In this document: piece by piece, positions 29,843-38,143 of the stretch
How positions within the stretch are numbered: position 1 is the stretch's first letter
Layout: each line of letters opens with the position of its first letter
NCBI GenBank assembly: GCA_963708675.1
Contig: CAVPTO010000003.1
Location: 2,914,001 to 2,978,000 of the forward strand
DNA length: 64,000 bases
Origin: DATAXP01 sp963708675
GTDB taxonomy: Bacteria > Planctomycetota > Planctomycetia > Pirellulales > PNKZ01
Direction of reading: 5' to 3'
Position numbers and translations under genes: made by a program
The notes under the pieces: model-generated
Databases searched by the model: none
What the model saw: the letters and a program-made list of their open reading frames with translations, nothing else
Told to the model about the DNA's origin: nothing

Positions 29843-30754
29843 ATGCCGAACCATGACTGGTTGAACTACCACCATCTATTGTACTTCTGGACTATCGTGC
29901 GCGAGGGTAGCGTCGTCCGAGCAGCCGACCAGTTGCACCTCTCTCAGCCGACCGTCAGCACGCAATTGCACGCGCTCGAACGATCGCTCGGGCACAAGCT
30001 GTTCATGCGTCGTGGCCGCAACCTCGCGTTGACCGAGATTGGCGAAACCGTGTTTCGCTACGCGGATGAGATCTTCGAGAAGGGGCGTGAGCTGACGCAG
30101 GCCGTCAACGGCCTTGGCGCCGAACGTCCGCAGCGATTCGCCGTCGGGATGTCGACCACGTTGCCGAAGCTGACGGCGCATCGGCTTCTCGATCCAGCTT
30201 TTCGCTTAGTTCCGCCCGTAAGGCTCGAACTCCGCATGGGTCGGCCGGATCAATTACTGGCTGACCTTTCAATCCATACCCTGGATATGGTCCTTAGCGA
30301 CGCACCGATTCCGCCGACCGCCCGTGTCCGAGCGTTCAATCACTTGCTTGGCGAATGCACGGCGACGTTTTTCGCCGTCAAGTCGCTGTGGCAGCGATAC
30401 CACAAGGGCTTTCCGAAATCGCTGCACGGCGCGCCGATGCTCATGCCGACGCCAAATAGTGCGATGCGCCGCGCTCTCGACAGCTGGTTCGATACGAAGG
30501 GGATCACACCCGAAATCGTCGCCGAGGTCGAGGACATGGCGGTCCTACAAACCCTAGGTCAGAAAGGCCTGGGCGTGTTTGCCGCACCAACAGTGGTCGA
30601 GCGCGACGTGACGCGAATCTACGCGGTTCGCGCCTTGGGCCGAGTGGGAGTGGTGACCGATCGCTTCTACGCCATTTCGATCGAGCGCAAGCTCACCCAT
30701 CCTGCCGTCATCGCAATCTGCGACGCAGCCCGTCAGCAGTTGTTCGCCGAGTAA
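29843..30754 (+). CDS. nhaR: LysR-type transcriptional regulator, NhaR-like
   Basis: A 303-residue regulator. The N-terminal helix-turn-helix (WLNYHHLLYFWTIVREGSV, LHLSQPTVSTQLHALE) carries the tyrosine- and histidine-rich signature typical of NhaR, the activator of sodium/proton antiport genes. The effector-binding half follows (GVFAAPTVVERDV). No nhaA gene is adjacent. Instead the regulator sits between the two parts of an RND efflux system, so it may control that pump. The symbol reflects resemblance only. Confidence 0.82.
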   Translation: MPNHDWLNYHHLLYFWTIVREGSVVRAADQLHLSQPTVSTQLHALERSLGHKLFMRRGRNLALTEIGETVFRYADEIFEKGRELTQAVNGLGAERPQRFAVGMSTTLPKLTAHRLLDPAFRLVPPVRLELRMGRPDQLLADLSIHTLDMVLSDAPIPPTARVRAFNHLLGECTATFFAVKSLWQRYHKGFPKSLHGAPMLMPTPNSAMRRALDSWFDTKGITPEIVAEVEDMAVLQTLGQKGLGVFAAPTVVERDVTRIYAVRALGRVGVVTDRFYAISIERKLTHPAVIAICDAARQQLFAE

Positions 30755-30987
30755 TCGGCGTGCTATCAACCCGAGGGGCGCTTGCCAGCGGCGTTCTCGG
30801 TCTCCACACCGTGCAAGTATGCCTTTGAGGGGCTTTGGGTAAGCGCGCTCGGCTGCAAAATCGGCGTTTGATGCTTAATTGTAACAATCGTTACGCCACG
30901 CACGGTCGATGACTAACTCAGTGGCCGGATTATCGGTCGAGCTTATCAAGGATGATGCGGATGATGCTTTTACTGAGAACTTCGCAC

Positions 30988-32553
30988 ATGAAGTGCACAA
31001 AGAACGCTGTCGCGATGGCAATCGCCTGCGGCATTCTGCTGGCGCTGCCGGGCTGCATGATCCCGAAGCTTCGTCCGCCGACACCGGCCGACGCTATGCC
31101 GCCAAGCTTCTCGGCGCCGCAAGGCTTCAACATGCCGCTCACCTTCGACGGCGAAACCAGCACGGAAAACTCCGCTCAGCTAGGGACAGCCGAGTTTTTC
31201 AACGATCCGCAGCTCGTGAGCTTGATCGATCAGGCGCTGTGGGGCAATCAGCAACTGCGGATCCTCGCCGAGGACATCCAAATCGCCAACAACGAGGTTC
31301 TGAGGCGGCGAGGCGCATACCTCCCCTTCATCTCCGTCGGAACCGGCGCGACGCTCAATAAGTTCAGCTACAACACGATCGAGGGCGCCGACAACCTGCA
31401 AAACCTGACGGCACAGGGCACGAACTTCCCCACTCCGCTGCCAGACTTTCTGGTCGCCGCCGACGTCACGTGGCAGATCGACATCTGGAGGCAGCTGCGC
31501 AATGCCCGCGACGCCTCGGGGCTGCGCTACCTCGGCACCGCCGACGGTCGAAACTACGTCGTGACCCGCCTCGTCGCCGAGGTTGCCGAGAACTATTACC
31601 GGCTCATGGCGCTCGACAAGCAGATGGAGACGTTGGATCGAACCATCGCGCTGCAGGAGCAAAGCCTCGAGATCGCCAAGGCCCGAAAGCTTGCCGCCCG
31701 CGACACCGAGCTGGCCGTCCAGCGTTTCCAGGCCGAAGTTCGCAAGAACCAGAGCGAAAAGCTGATCATTCGACAGCACATCATCGAAACCGAGAACCGC
31801 ATCAACTTCCTTTGCGGTCGCTATCCGCAGCCGGTCGAACGCGTCTCGACGCAGTTCCTCGATCTGCAGTTGCGAGCGCTGAGTGTCGGAATACCTTCCC
31901 AGCTGCTTCAGAATCGACCCGATATCCGTCAGGCCGAGCGCGAACTGGCGGCATCAGGCCTCGACATACGAGTCGCGAGGGCCAACTTCTTCCCGAAATT
32001 CATCATCAACTCAGGCGTTGGCTACGAGGCCTACAACACCAAGTATCTGTTCATCACTCCTGAGTCGCTGATCTACAACGCCGCCGGCAACCTGGTCGCG
32101 CCGTTGGTCAATAAGCGAGCGATCCAAGCCGACTTCCGCAACGCGAACGCCAAGCAGTTGCAGGCCCTTTACGACTACCAGCGCACGATCCTCAACGCCT
32201 ACACCGAGGTCATCAACCGCGTGTCGAAGGTGCAGAACTACAGCGTGAGCATCGAGCTCAAGAAGCAGCAGTTGGAATCGCTCGAGACCGCGGTCGCAGT
32301 TGCCGGCAACCTCTTTCAGAACGCCCGTGTCGAATACCTCGACGTGCTGATTTCCCAGCGTGACCGCAACGACGCGCGGTTCGTTTTGATCGACACCAAG
32401 CGCGAGCAACTGGCTGCGGTCGTCAACGCCTATCAAGCTCTCGGCGGCGGATGGCAAGCCCGTCCCTGGCAATCGCCAGTACCGCAGCCGCCCGCGGTCG
32501 AAGTGGCGCCACCTGGGCCCGACGTCATCCAGCCCCTGCCGCCGCCGAACTAA
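30988..32553 (+). CDS. Outer-membrane efflux channel (TolC/NodT family lipoprotein)
   Basis: About 521 residues from ATG 30988. The signal ends LLALPGC, a lipobox. The body shows the two repeated outer-membrane-efflux domains: long helices with KLAARDTELAVQRFQAEV, the LLQNRPDIRQAERELAASG signature, and VEYLDVLISQRDRNDARF. The C-terminus is Pro-rich (QPPAVEVAPPGPDV). An in-frame ATG at 30952 would add 12 residues and weaken the signal. It completes the tripartite pump with the genes at 24926-29386 but is transcribed in the opposite direction. Confidence 0.92.
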   Translation: MKCTKNAVAMAIACGILLALPGCMIPKLRPPTPADAMPPSFSAPQGFNMPLTFDGETSTENSAQLGTAEFFNDPQLVSLIDQALWGNQQLRILAEDIQIANNEVLRRRGAYLPFISVGTGATLNKFSYNTIEGADNLQNLTAQGTNFPTPLPDFLVAADVTWQIDIWRQLRNARDASGLRYLGTADGRNYVVTRLVAEVAENYYRLMALDKQMETLDRTIALQEQSLEIAKARKLAARDTELAVQRFQAEVRKNQSEKLIIRQHIIETENRINFLCGRYPQPVERVSTQFLDLQLRALSVGIPSQLLQNRPDIRQAERELAASGLDIRVARANFFPKFIINSGVGYEAYNTKYLFITPESLIYNAAGNLVAPLVNKRAIQADFRNANAKQLQALYDYQRTILNAYTEVINRVSKVQNYSVSIELKKQQLESLETAVAVAGNLFQNARVEYLDVLISQRDRNDARFVLIDTKREQLAAVVNAYQALGGGWQARPWQSPVPQPPAVEVAPPGPDVIQPLPPPN

Positions 32554-32696
32554 GCCTCGGCGACCATCGGCCACGCGCCGATTGCATTGCCATCAGCCGT
32601 CGTTTCCGAAGCCGAGTTATTGCGCAGCCTATAGACTAGGGGGTCATGCGCAATAACCCGGATTCTTTCTGGCATTGACCGAGGCTCCTCGCAGCT

Positions 32697-32730
32697 CGCG
32701 CTCGGCGCGGGTCTCCGACCCCGCCGCTCC
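32697..32730 (+). repeat. REP-like palindrome, copy 1
   Basis: A 34-base unit containing a hairpin core at 32703-32726: CGGCG-c-GGGTC, loop TCC, GACCCCGCCG, one bulged base. The same 34 bases recur at 33566-33599, and an inverted, slightly diverged copy lies at 33748-33779. All three lie outside intact genes around the integrase. Confidence 0.7.
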
Positions 32731-32792
32731 CCCGTATCCGCTCGTCTCCCTTGTCGATCGCGCGACTTGTACATCGCTGCGAACTGCGCAGG

Positions 32793-32914
32793 CGGATTGC
32801 AAAGTCCACGAAAAGCGCCGCGGCTCGAAGAACGATCGTAATGGCTTGCCTCTTCGCGGCGGCGCCTGGTGCATAACCGTCGACTTTGCAGTTCGGTCGA
32901 CTTTGCAGTCCTCC
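32793..32914 (-). repeat. MITE-like element with 16-bp inverted ends, copy A
   Basis: An element of about 122 bases bounded by GGATTGCAAAGTCCAC (left) and GTCGACTTTGCAGTCC (right), near-perfect inverted repeats. Its centre includes GGCTTGCCTCTTCGCGGC, also found inverted in a second copy at 54182-54284. The right end is partly duplicated (a further GTCGACTTTGCAG just inside), and a 15-base tandem repeat (GCGACTGCGTGGAGT twice) follows. There is no transposase; a small non-autonomous element is likely. Confidence 0.65.
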
Positions 32915-33013
32915 TGTGCGACTGCGTGGAGTGCGACTGCGTGGAGTGATTGCAAATTCAATCGCGTCTCGGCAACAATGACGGTTCCTTCGTGCCACCC
33001 CTGGAACTCGACC

Positions 33014-33349
33014 ATGCCACATCACATTCCCGAAGCCGATTGGAAAGTCTTCCGCCAACTACGCGAAGTCGCGCTGCAGCGGTTCTGCGAACGCGTGCTC
33101 GCCGAGGCCCACCGCATCTCCGCGCAGACGACAAACAGTGCCCACGAACGCTACTTGAACTTGTACCGCCTCATCGACGAGCGCGACGATGAGCTGGCCA
33201 CGGCATTCAACGACGCACGTCGCTCCATGGCGCTTCTTCAACTGAGCGCGATCGTATCGCAAGACTTACTGACCACCGAAGAGATCGCTCGCTTCAGCGA
33301 CGCCACGCAGAAGTCGGTTGCCGGTCTTCGAGAGATCATGCAGCGTTAG
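33014..33349 (+). CDS. Hypothetical helical protein
   Basis: A 111-residue soluble protein starting at ATG 33014. It is rich in charged residues and predicted almost entirely helical (LREVALQRFCERVLAEAH, later RLIDERDDELATAFNDARR). No family recognised. In-frame codons upstream come from the repeat elements and are not coding. It lies between the efflux channel gene and the integrase remnant. The 460 bases before it hold only the REP-like and MITE-like repeats. Confidence 0.5.
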   Translation: MPHHIPEADWKVFRQLREVALQRFCERVLAEAHRISAQTTNSAHERYLNLYRLIDERDDELATAFNDARRSMALLQLSAIVSQDLLTTEEIARFSDATQKSVAGLREIMQR

Positions 33350-33379
33350 CGACGCCGCTTCAGCAGCGAAGCGCAACCG

Positions 33380-33560
33380 CTAGCTCATGGCATCGAGTGG
33401 GCTTCGCAGTCCGCACGGCCCGCGCCCCAAGACGTGTGTGTAGATCATCGTCGTCTCGACATGGCGATGACCGAGTAATGCCTGCACCGTGCGAATATCC
33501 GCGCCCGATTCGAGCAAGTGCGTCGCAAACGAATGTCGCAGCGTGTGGCAACTGGCGCGC
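33380..33560 (-). pseudogene. C-terminal remnant of a second integron integrase
   Basis: The minus strand encodes the end of a tyrosine recombinase: CHTLRHSFATHLLESGAD, then TVQALLGHRHVETTMIYTHV and a final RSPLDAM. This keeps the HxxR, HxxH/H and catalytic Tyr boxes and closely parallels the C-terminus of the intact IntI at 33806-34792. Everything N-terminal of the HTLRH box is missing and is replaced by REP-like copy 2. The remnant is evidence of a former duplicate or replaced integrase next to the present one. Confidence 0.8.
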
Positions 33561-33565
33561 TTGTT

Positions 33566-33599
33566 CGCGCTCGGCGCGGGTCTCCGACCCCGCCGCTCC
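33566..33599 (+). repeat. REP-like palindrome, copy 2
   Basis: Identical over 34 bases to copy 1 at 32697-32730; hairpin core at 33572-33595. It abuts the broken edge of the integrase remnant, so it marks, or inserted at, the truncation point. Confidence 0.7.
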
Positions 33600-33747
33600 G
33601 CCCGACCGCATGTTTCCTCCCGCCATCGCTTACCGCGCTGCATGACTCACCACGACCGTTGCGCCACGGAGCGCATCAGACCGCGTGTTTTGCGCGGATC
33701 TATACAAATCATTGTGACCGTGTTTCGGGAGACCTTCGGTCACAACT

Positions 33748-33779
33748 CGGCGGGGTCAGAAACCCGCGCCGAGCGCGAG
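33748..33779 (-). repeat. REP-like palindrome, copy 3, inverted
   Basis: Inverted copy with a few substitutions in the loop (GGTCAGAAACCC in place of GGTCGGAGACCC). It sits 27 bases beyond the intI stop. With copy 2 it brackets about 150 bases (33600-33747) in which I see no gene. Confidence 0.6.
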
Positions 33780-33805
33780 ATCGCGATACGGAATCCCGCG
33801 ACTTT

Positions 33806-34792
33806 CTACCCGGCGTCCAAGGGACTGCGTACCCGATTGGCCGCCTTCTCCATGACGTGGGTGTAGATCATGGTCGTCCGTACGTCGCTGTGCCCGAGCA
33901 ACTCTTGAACAGTGCGGATATCGCTGCCTTGCTCGAGTAAGTGCGTCGCGAACGAATGCCGTAGCGTGTGACACGTCACGCGTTTCGTCCAGGCAAGCTT
34001 TTGGGCAGTGGCCGTCACGGTGCGCTGCAGGCCTCCTTCGTGCACATGATGTCGGCGCACTTCGCCTCCTCGCGGATCGCTCGAGAAGCGCGTAGCGGCA
34101 AACACGTATTGCCATGCCAACGACCGATCGGCTCCCGGCAACTTTCGATCGAGTGCCGTCGGCATCGCCACGCTCCCAAACCCCCGCGCCAGGTCATGCT
34201 CGTGCAAACTCCGTCGCCATGCAAGTTGATGACGCATGGGTTCGTGCACCGCCACGGGCAGCATCACGAATCGGTCCTTATCTCCCTTCCCGCCGCGCAC
34301 GGTCAACTGGCCGCGTTCGAGATCGACATCCTTCACGCGCAGCCGACAGCACTCCATCAGCCGTAGGCCGCTGCCATACAGTAGCCGAGCCATTAAGCCA
34401 AACGGCTCAGGGCCTCGCAGCGCGTCGAGCTGGGCAAGCAACTGAATCACTTCGCCACGGCTGAGCACCGTCGGAACGCGCTTCGGACGGACCGCACGAA
34501 CCGCATTGAAGGCTCCCAGATCAACCCGCAGCACGTCGCGATACAGAAACAGCAGCGCCCCTAGCGCTTGGTTCTGCGTGGCGGCTGCCACGTGCCCCTC
34601 GACGGCCAAGCTCGTCAAAAACGCTTCGACATCGGCAGCCTCCAGCGTGCTCGGATGCCGAATGCCATGGAAGCGGATGTACCGCTCGATCCAGTAGACG
34701 TAGCAGTTCTCGGTCCGCAGCGACCGATGCTTCGCCCGCGCGACCCGGCGACATTGATCGAGCAGCCTCACAGCACGCCCCCCCACCACCAT
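33806..34792 (-). CDS. intI: Integron integrase IntI
   Basis: A 328-residue tyrosine recombinase from ATG 34792. Catalytic residues are all present: Arg144 (GSGLRLMECCRL), Lys169 (GGKGDKD), His275 and Arg278 (HTLRH), His301 (LLGHSDVRTT) and nucleophile Tyr310. Between residues about 198 and 250 is the extra segment that separates IntI from XerC/XerD (LHEHDLARGFGSV, WQYVFAA, DPRGG, RRHH). IntI recombines folded single-stranded attC sites with attI. The gene points away from the cassette array, the classical integron layout, with its 5' end next to attI. A start 38 codons upstream is possible but would cover the attI-proximal region. Confidence 0.95.
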   Translation of the reverse strand: MVVGGRAVRLLDQCRRVARAKHRSLRTENCYVYWIERYIRFHGIRHPSTLEAADVEAFLTSLAVEGHVAAATQNQALGALLFLYRDVLRVDLGAFNAVRAVRPKRVPTVLSRGEVIQLLAQLDALRGPEPFGLMARLLYGSGLRLMECCRLRVKDVDLERGQLTVRGGKGDKDRFVMLPVAVHEPMRHQLAWRRSLHEHDLARGFGSVAMPTALDRKLPGADRSLAWQYVFAATRFSSDPRGGEVRRHHVHEGGLQRTVTATAQKLAWTKRVTCHTLRHSFATHLLEQGSDIRTVQELLGHSDVRTTMIYTHVMEKAANRVRSPLDAG

Positions 34793-34990
34793 CGCTCTGC
34801 CGTAATTCGCGCCGAAAAAGCGCGTTACATGGCAACTGCACCCGTCGTCTACAAAAGCGGCGGTTGCGGCTATTCGCGCGTAGGATACACGCGTACAGTA
34901 TCGCAATCAAGCGATTTTCAAAGAAAATGCGTATCGCTAGCCGTAAGGCCTCGCGCTACACGGCAACACACATACAATCATTGGTTAGGC
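34793..34990 (+). other. attI attachment region and presumed leader
   Basis: The bases between the intI start and the first cassette end in TTG-GTTAGGC (34984-34990), the same core found at attC right ends. Recombination would fall between G34984 and T34985. Upstream are ATCGC/GCGAT inverted bases (about 34900-34915) and a core-like GTAAGGC, which could be accessory integrase sites. A cassette promoter (Pc) is expected here, but I cannot pick one with confidence. Confidence 0.7.
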
Positions 34991-34993
34991 GAT

Positions 34994-35380
34994 ATGGACC
35001 CAACCTTGCCAGGATCGCAACTGGTAACTACTTGCGGGTGGCCAGGCCCTTACGTAACCTTCGTAGCGTTGGTCGGTATCCTCGCTTTCATTGCAGCGAT
35101 GATCTTGGCGATTCGCGGACGGCCGCCTTTCCGCCTCGTCGCATTAGCGTCAACGATATTGCTGCCTTTTCTGGCGGGGCTGTGGGCATCTTTGTCGATC
35201 ATTATCGACAATTTCAGGGTGTTTTCGAGCAGGCCTCCGTACCTGTCGGAAGTCGTCTATGTACTCGAAATCTCTCTATACAATCTCCGATTGGGCTTGA
35301 TCTTCTCGGTTATCACCCTCGTTCCGGCATTGGCGATCTTATTCGTCCGATCTTCTCGCAGGTATACCAACGTCGCCTAA
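34994..35380 (+). CDS. Cassette 1: small membrane protein
   Basis: A 128-residue protein whose ATG lies four bases after the attI core and whose TAA is the TAA inside the attC1 core GCCTAAC. It has three or four hydrophobic helices: YVTFVALVGILAFIAAMIL, then a second near residues 45-65, and LIFSVITLVPALAILFV at the end. No family recognised. As first cassette it is closest to any Pc promoter. Confidence 0.75.
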   Translation: MDPTLPGSQLVTTCGWPGPYVTFVALVGILAFIAAMILAIRGRPPFRLVALASTILLPFLAGLWASLSIIIDNFRVFSSRPPYLSEVVYVLEISLYNLRLGLIFSVITLVPALAILFVRSSRRYTNVA

Positions 35381-35497
35381 CCATTCGCTGCAGTTGGCCC
35401 GCAGTCTCTTGGCGCGTTTGGCTCGTTCACTTCGGTCACGGTAGAATGACCTTCAACCCGTTGACTTCCAGCGGGCAACTGAGCTTATTCGTTAGCC
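35375..35497 (+). repeat. attC1 (123 bp)
   Basis: Left core GCCTAAC (35375-35381), right core GTTAGCC (35491-35497). The inner arms GCTGCAGTTGGCCCGC and GCGGGCAACTGAGC pair with extra unpaired bases on the left arm, as in known attC hairpins. A promoter-like pair TTGGCT (35418) and TAGAAT (35442), 18 bases apart, points to cassette 2. The left core pairs with the start of cassette 1 (TTAGGC). Confidence 0.93.
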
Positions 35498-35510
35498 CCC
35501 ATCAGCCTGC

Positions 35511-35834
35511 ATGCGGGCGTTACACTTCCAGCTACAACCGAAGCTGTCACCGAACCTCGATGTTTCCGAGGCAATCGTTCGCTTAACTCGTCTCGGAGTT
35601 CGGCACGACGCGCCACCACGTGTCACTAATGGCGACGATGACGGTCCGTACGTGAATCTTGATTTCGAGTCTGCGGCCCCGACGCCTCTGTGGCACGCTC
35701 TTTTTGACGAACTCCAAAGGGCGCCTGATCTCGCCGCCGCCACAATCGTCTGCTGCGAGGGCGAGCACGGGTGGGACGATTATCTGTTGCTCCATCATTT
35801 CGACCCAATGGAACCGCTCGATTCGCTACCCTAG
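35511..35834 (+). CDS. Cassette 2: hypothetical acidic protein
   Basis: A 107-residue soluble protein beginning 13 bases after the attC1 core. It is rich in Asp and aromatic residues (NGDDDGPYVNLDFES, later GEHGWDDYLLLHHF) and has no signal peptide. No family recognised. Its TAG is part of CTAG, the base set duplicated by the IS that inserted directly behind it, so the protein is intact but its attC now lies 1.5 kb downstream. Confidence 0.65.
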   Translation: MRALHFQLQPKLSPNLDVSEAIVRLTRLGVRHDAPPRVTNGDDDGPYVNLDFESAAPTPLWHALFDELQRAPDLAAATIVCCEGEHGWDDYLLLHHFDPMEPLDSLP

Positions 35835-37240
35835 CAGCCCGTTGATCTAACGGTTTTCTGAAAGAGTGTCAGGACGGTGCTTCGAGCCTGACCTGAATTG
35901 CGTAGCATTGAATCGAAGAGAAGTATCGATCGAGCGCTGAGTGGAATCTTCTGCTGCGTATCGCGGCGAGAAGGTGCAAAGGCGGCGAGCGCGCGAAGAC
36001 CCTGCAGGGCTTTCGGCTTTCCGACTCCGAACAGTCGGCGCAGAATCCGGCCGAGATTGTGCGCCGCAGCCGCCATCAAGTACCGCTTCGTCACGTCGAT
36101 CAAGCCTCGCAACCGACTGCGGCGCATCCCGCCCGAGTCGCAGATGTGGGCGAAGCTCCTCTCGACCCGTTCGCTACGCAGACGTTGAAGGCGTCGGCCT
36201 TTGATGCGTCTCGTACGGCGACGGTTGCTCTCGACGGCGCGACGCTGCGCGGCAGGCTTGTCGTCCCACGAACGATCGTGTTGTCGCTTCGGCTCGGGAA
36301 TGTAGGAGCGTATGCCCAGCGACTGGCAGAGTTCCAAGATCGCCGCACTGTGATAACCGCGATCGGCTGTCACTTGAGTGATCGTCCCCTGAGAGCCCGC
36401 GGCTTTCAGGTTCATCTCGGCCGCGATCACACTGTCGACCATCGTTGTCGTATCGCCGGTGTCGCCCGAATGCATGGTCGCTGCGAGTACGAGCTCGCTC
36501 TTGAGGTCCACGACATGTTCAGCCTTGTACGCCAGGTGCGTGCGGCCGTCCTTCATCTGCGTGATGCCTGCGTCGGGATCGCTGGGTGAAACCCAGTCGT
36601 CGTTGCTCACCTTCTTACCCTTGCGCTGCTTGTCATACCGCCTGCGCTCGTCGTCCGTAGGCTCTTCCTCCTCGGCGATTGCGCCTTCTTCATGCATTAA
36701 ACGCGTGACGTACTCACGCCAGTCTTCGCCGGTGTCGCGACGCACGATACTCTTCATGGCGGCGTTGGCCTCGAGCGTCGTCGAGTCCACACCTACGGTC
36801 TTACCGCTAAGCATCTTCTTCTCGTGCGCGATCCGCAGCACGAACTGAAAGACCTCGTCGAACAGTTCGGACGGCAAGCGCTTCCGTGTGATCGACAGTG
36901 TCGAATGATCGGGCGTCGGCTCTTGCGGCGCGTAGTTCAAGAACTCACGCAGGCTGAGGCTATCGCCGCATCGCCAGGCAATGCCTCGCTGCGAGTCGAT
37001 GCCCTCGAAGTAGCCCACCAGCAACATGCGGAAGAACGTCCCCGGGGGAATCGATTCGCGTCCCGGCTTGTCGGCCGCTTCGTAGAAGGGTTCGCACTTC
37101 GCTTCGATCCAGCGGTCGAACCCTGCCTCGGCTAACAACTCGTTGAGCTTCCGGTAAAACGGATGCCCCGCAGAACGGGCCAACTCCGCCGTCGCCACGA
37201 ACAGCGAATCCTGCCGACGCTTCCGACGTCCCATCGACAT
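35831..37240 (-). CDS. DDE transposase, IS5/IS1182-type
   Basis: A 469-residue transposase. The N-terminal DUF772-like part includes DRWIEAKCEPFYEAADKPG and PPGTFFRMLLVGYFEGIDS. The DDE core shows KTVGVDSTTLEANAAM (first Asp), QVTADRGYHSA (second Asp) and RSERVERSFAHICD (Glu). ATG 37240 follows GATGAGGAG. The frame runs to the extreme end of the IS, and its stop (TAG, 35831-35833) is supplied by the CTAG target duplication. Confidence 0.88.
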   Translation of the reverse strand: MSMGRRKRRQDSLFVATAELARSAGHPFYRKLNELLAEAGFDRWIEAKCEPFYEAADKPGRESIPPGTFFRMLLVGYFEGIDSQRGIAWRCGDSLSLREFLNYAPQEPTPDHSTLSITRKRLPSELFDEVFQFVLRIAHEKKMLSGKTVGVDSTTLEANAAMKSIVRRDTGEDWREYVTRLMHEEGAIAEEEEPTDDERRRYDKQRKGKKVSNDDWVSPSDPDAGITQMKDGRTHLAYKAEHVVDLKSELVLAATMHSGDTGDTTTMVDSVIAAEMNLKAAGSQGTITQVTADRGYHSAAILELCQSLGIRSYIPEPKRQHDRSWDDKPAAQRRAVESNRRRTRRIKGRRLQRLRSERVERSFAHICDSGGMRRSRLRGLIDVTKRYLMAAAAHNLGRILRRLFGVGKPKALQGLRALAAFAPSRRDTQQKIPLSARSILLFDSMLRNSGQARSTVLTLFQKTVRSTGC

Positions 37241-37316
37241 CGTCCATGCTCCTCATCACACAACCATCTCAGCCCCGACATGAGCATAGCGCGATGAGTC
37301 AAAAATCAACAGGCTG
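35835..37316 (-). mobile_element. IS5/IS1182-like insertion sequence with CTAG duplication
   Basis: A 1,482-bp element between CTAG at 35831-35834 and CTAG at 37317-37320. Its ends are inverted repeats, CAGCCCGTTGAT on the left and CAGCCTGTTGAT on the right (read inward, one mismatch), and it holds one transposase gene. It inserted between the cassette 2 gene and attC2 without damaging either. Removing it with one CTAG restores a short normal cassette. Confidence 0.9.
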
Positions 37317-37321
37317 CTAGG

Positions 37322-37444
37322 GGCTAACCACTCGCTGCAGTTGACCCGCAGTTTCTTGGCGCGTTTGGCTCATTCACTTCGGTCACGTTAGAATGGCCTT
37401 CAATCCGTTGACGTTCAGCGGGCAACTGAGCTTTTTCGTTAGCC
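37322..37444 (+). repeat. attC2 (123 bp)
   Basis: Left core GGCTAAC (37322-37328), right core GTTAGCC (37438-37444). The left core complements the TTAGCC start of cassette 2 rather than the common TTAGGC. Promoter-like TTGGCT at 37365 and TAGAAT at 37389. Confidence 0.93.
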
Positions 37445-37448
37445 CGCT

Positions 37449-38000
37449 ATGGGAATTCACACAGACTTCTTCCTGGCCGACGATGAGCAGCTCGCGCATG
37501 TATTCGCCGGCTGGCTGACGGTCGCGAACGAGCCAGTGTTGCGGGAAGCGACGAATCCGTTCACCGGTCAGACGCAGAGCGTGAAGGATTGGCCGCCCGG
37601 AAAACCTGTAAGCGAAGGCGAACCGTCCAACTCACCCGAATTGGCTGACCTTCCGCACGTGCGATTGAAAAGCGTTGAGCACGTGAAGATCGCAGCACTC
37701 ACCAACATCTTGACTGGCACACCGGTCAAAGACGCAATAGACATATTCGTAAAACCCGCGCTGGTCCATCCGACGAGCGACGATATCGGCTTACACGAAC
37801 TACCAAATCAGCTTACCGCCGCGCTACGCCCGTTGCCCGATGATGCCGTCGACGCGGCTGCCAACAAATGGCAACGAACCGACGAGATGCAATCCGATCA
37901 GTTTACGTTCGGCGATTGCAAGGATGTTTTGCACTTGTTACGTGGCTTGGCTCAAAGCTGTAAACCGCCGCAACGAATGTACCTGCTATGGAGTCTCTAA
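37449..38000 (+). CDS. Cassette 3: hypothetical protein
   Basis: A 183-residue soluble protein with ATG four bases after the attC2 core and TAA four bases before the attC3 core. It has no signal peptide or membrane helix. The middle (HVKIAALTNILTGTP, DIFVKPALVHP) and the helical C-terminal half are unremarkable. No family recognised. Confidence 0.7.
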   Translation: MGIHTDFFLADDEQLAHVFAGWLTVANEPVLREATNPFTGQTQSVKDWPPGKPVSEGEPSNSPELADLPHVRLKSVEHVKIAALTNILTGTPVKDAIDIFVKPALVHPTSDDIGLHELPNQLTAALRPLPDDAVDAAANKWQRTDEMQSDQFTFGDCKDVLHLLRGLAQSCKPPQRMYLLWSL

Positions 38001-38004
38001 GGCG

Positions 38005-38127
38005 GGCTAACCACTCGCTGCAGTTGACCCGCAGATTCTCGGCGCGTTTGGCTCGTTCGCTTCGGTCACGTTAGAATGGCCTTCAGCCCGTTGACTTCCA
38101 GCGGGCAACTGAGCTTATTCGTTATGT
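38005..38127 (+). repeat. attC3 (123 bp), unusual right core
   Basis: Left core GGCTAAC (38005-38011) pairs with the TTAGCC start of cassette 3. The right core GTTATGT (38121-38127) departs from GTTRRRY and belongs to cassette 4. Promoter-like TTGGCT at 38048 and TAGAAT at 38072. Confidence 0.92.
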
Positions 38128-38143
38128 GTTGGCGAGCACATTC

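Noticed and set aside
34793..34906. Longer IntI start at 34906
   Set aside because: It would add 38 residues absent from typical IntI proteins and would cover the attI-proximal region.
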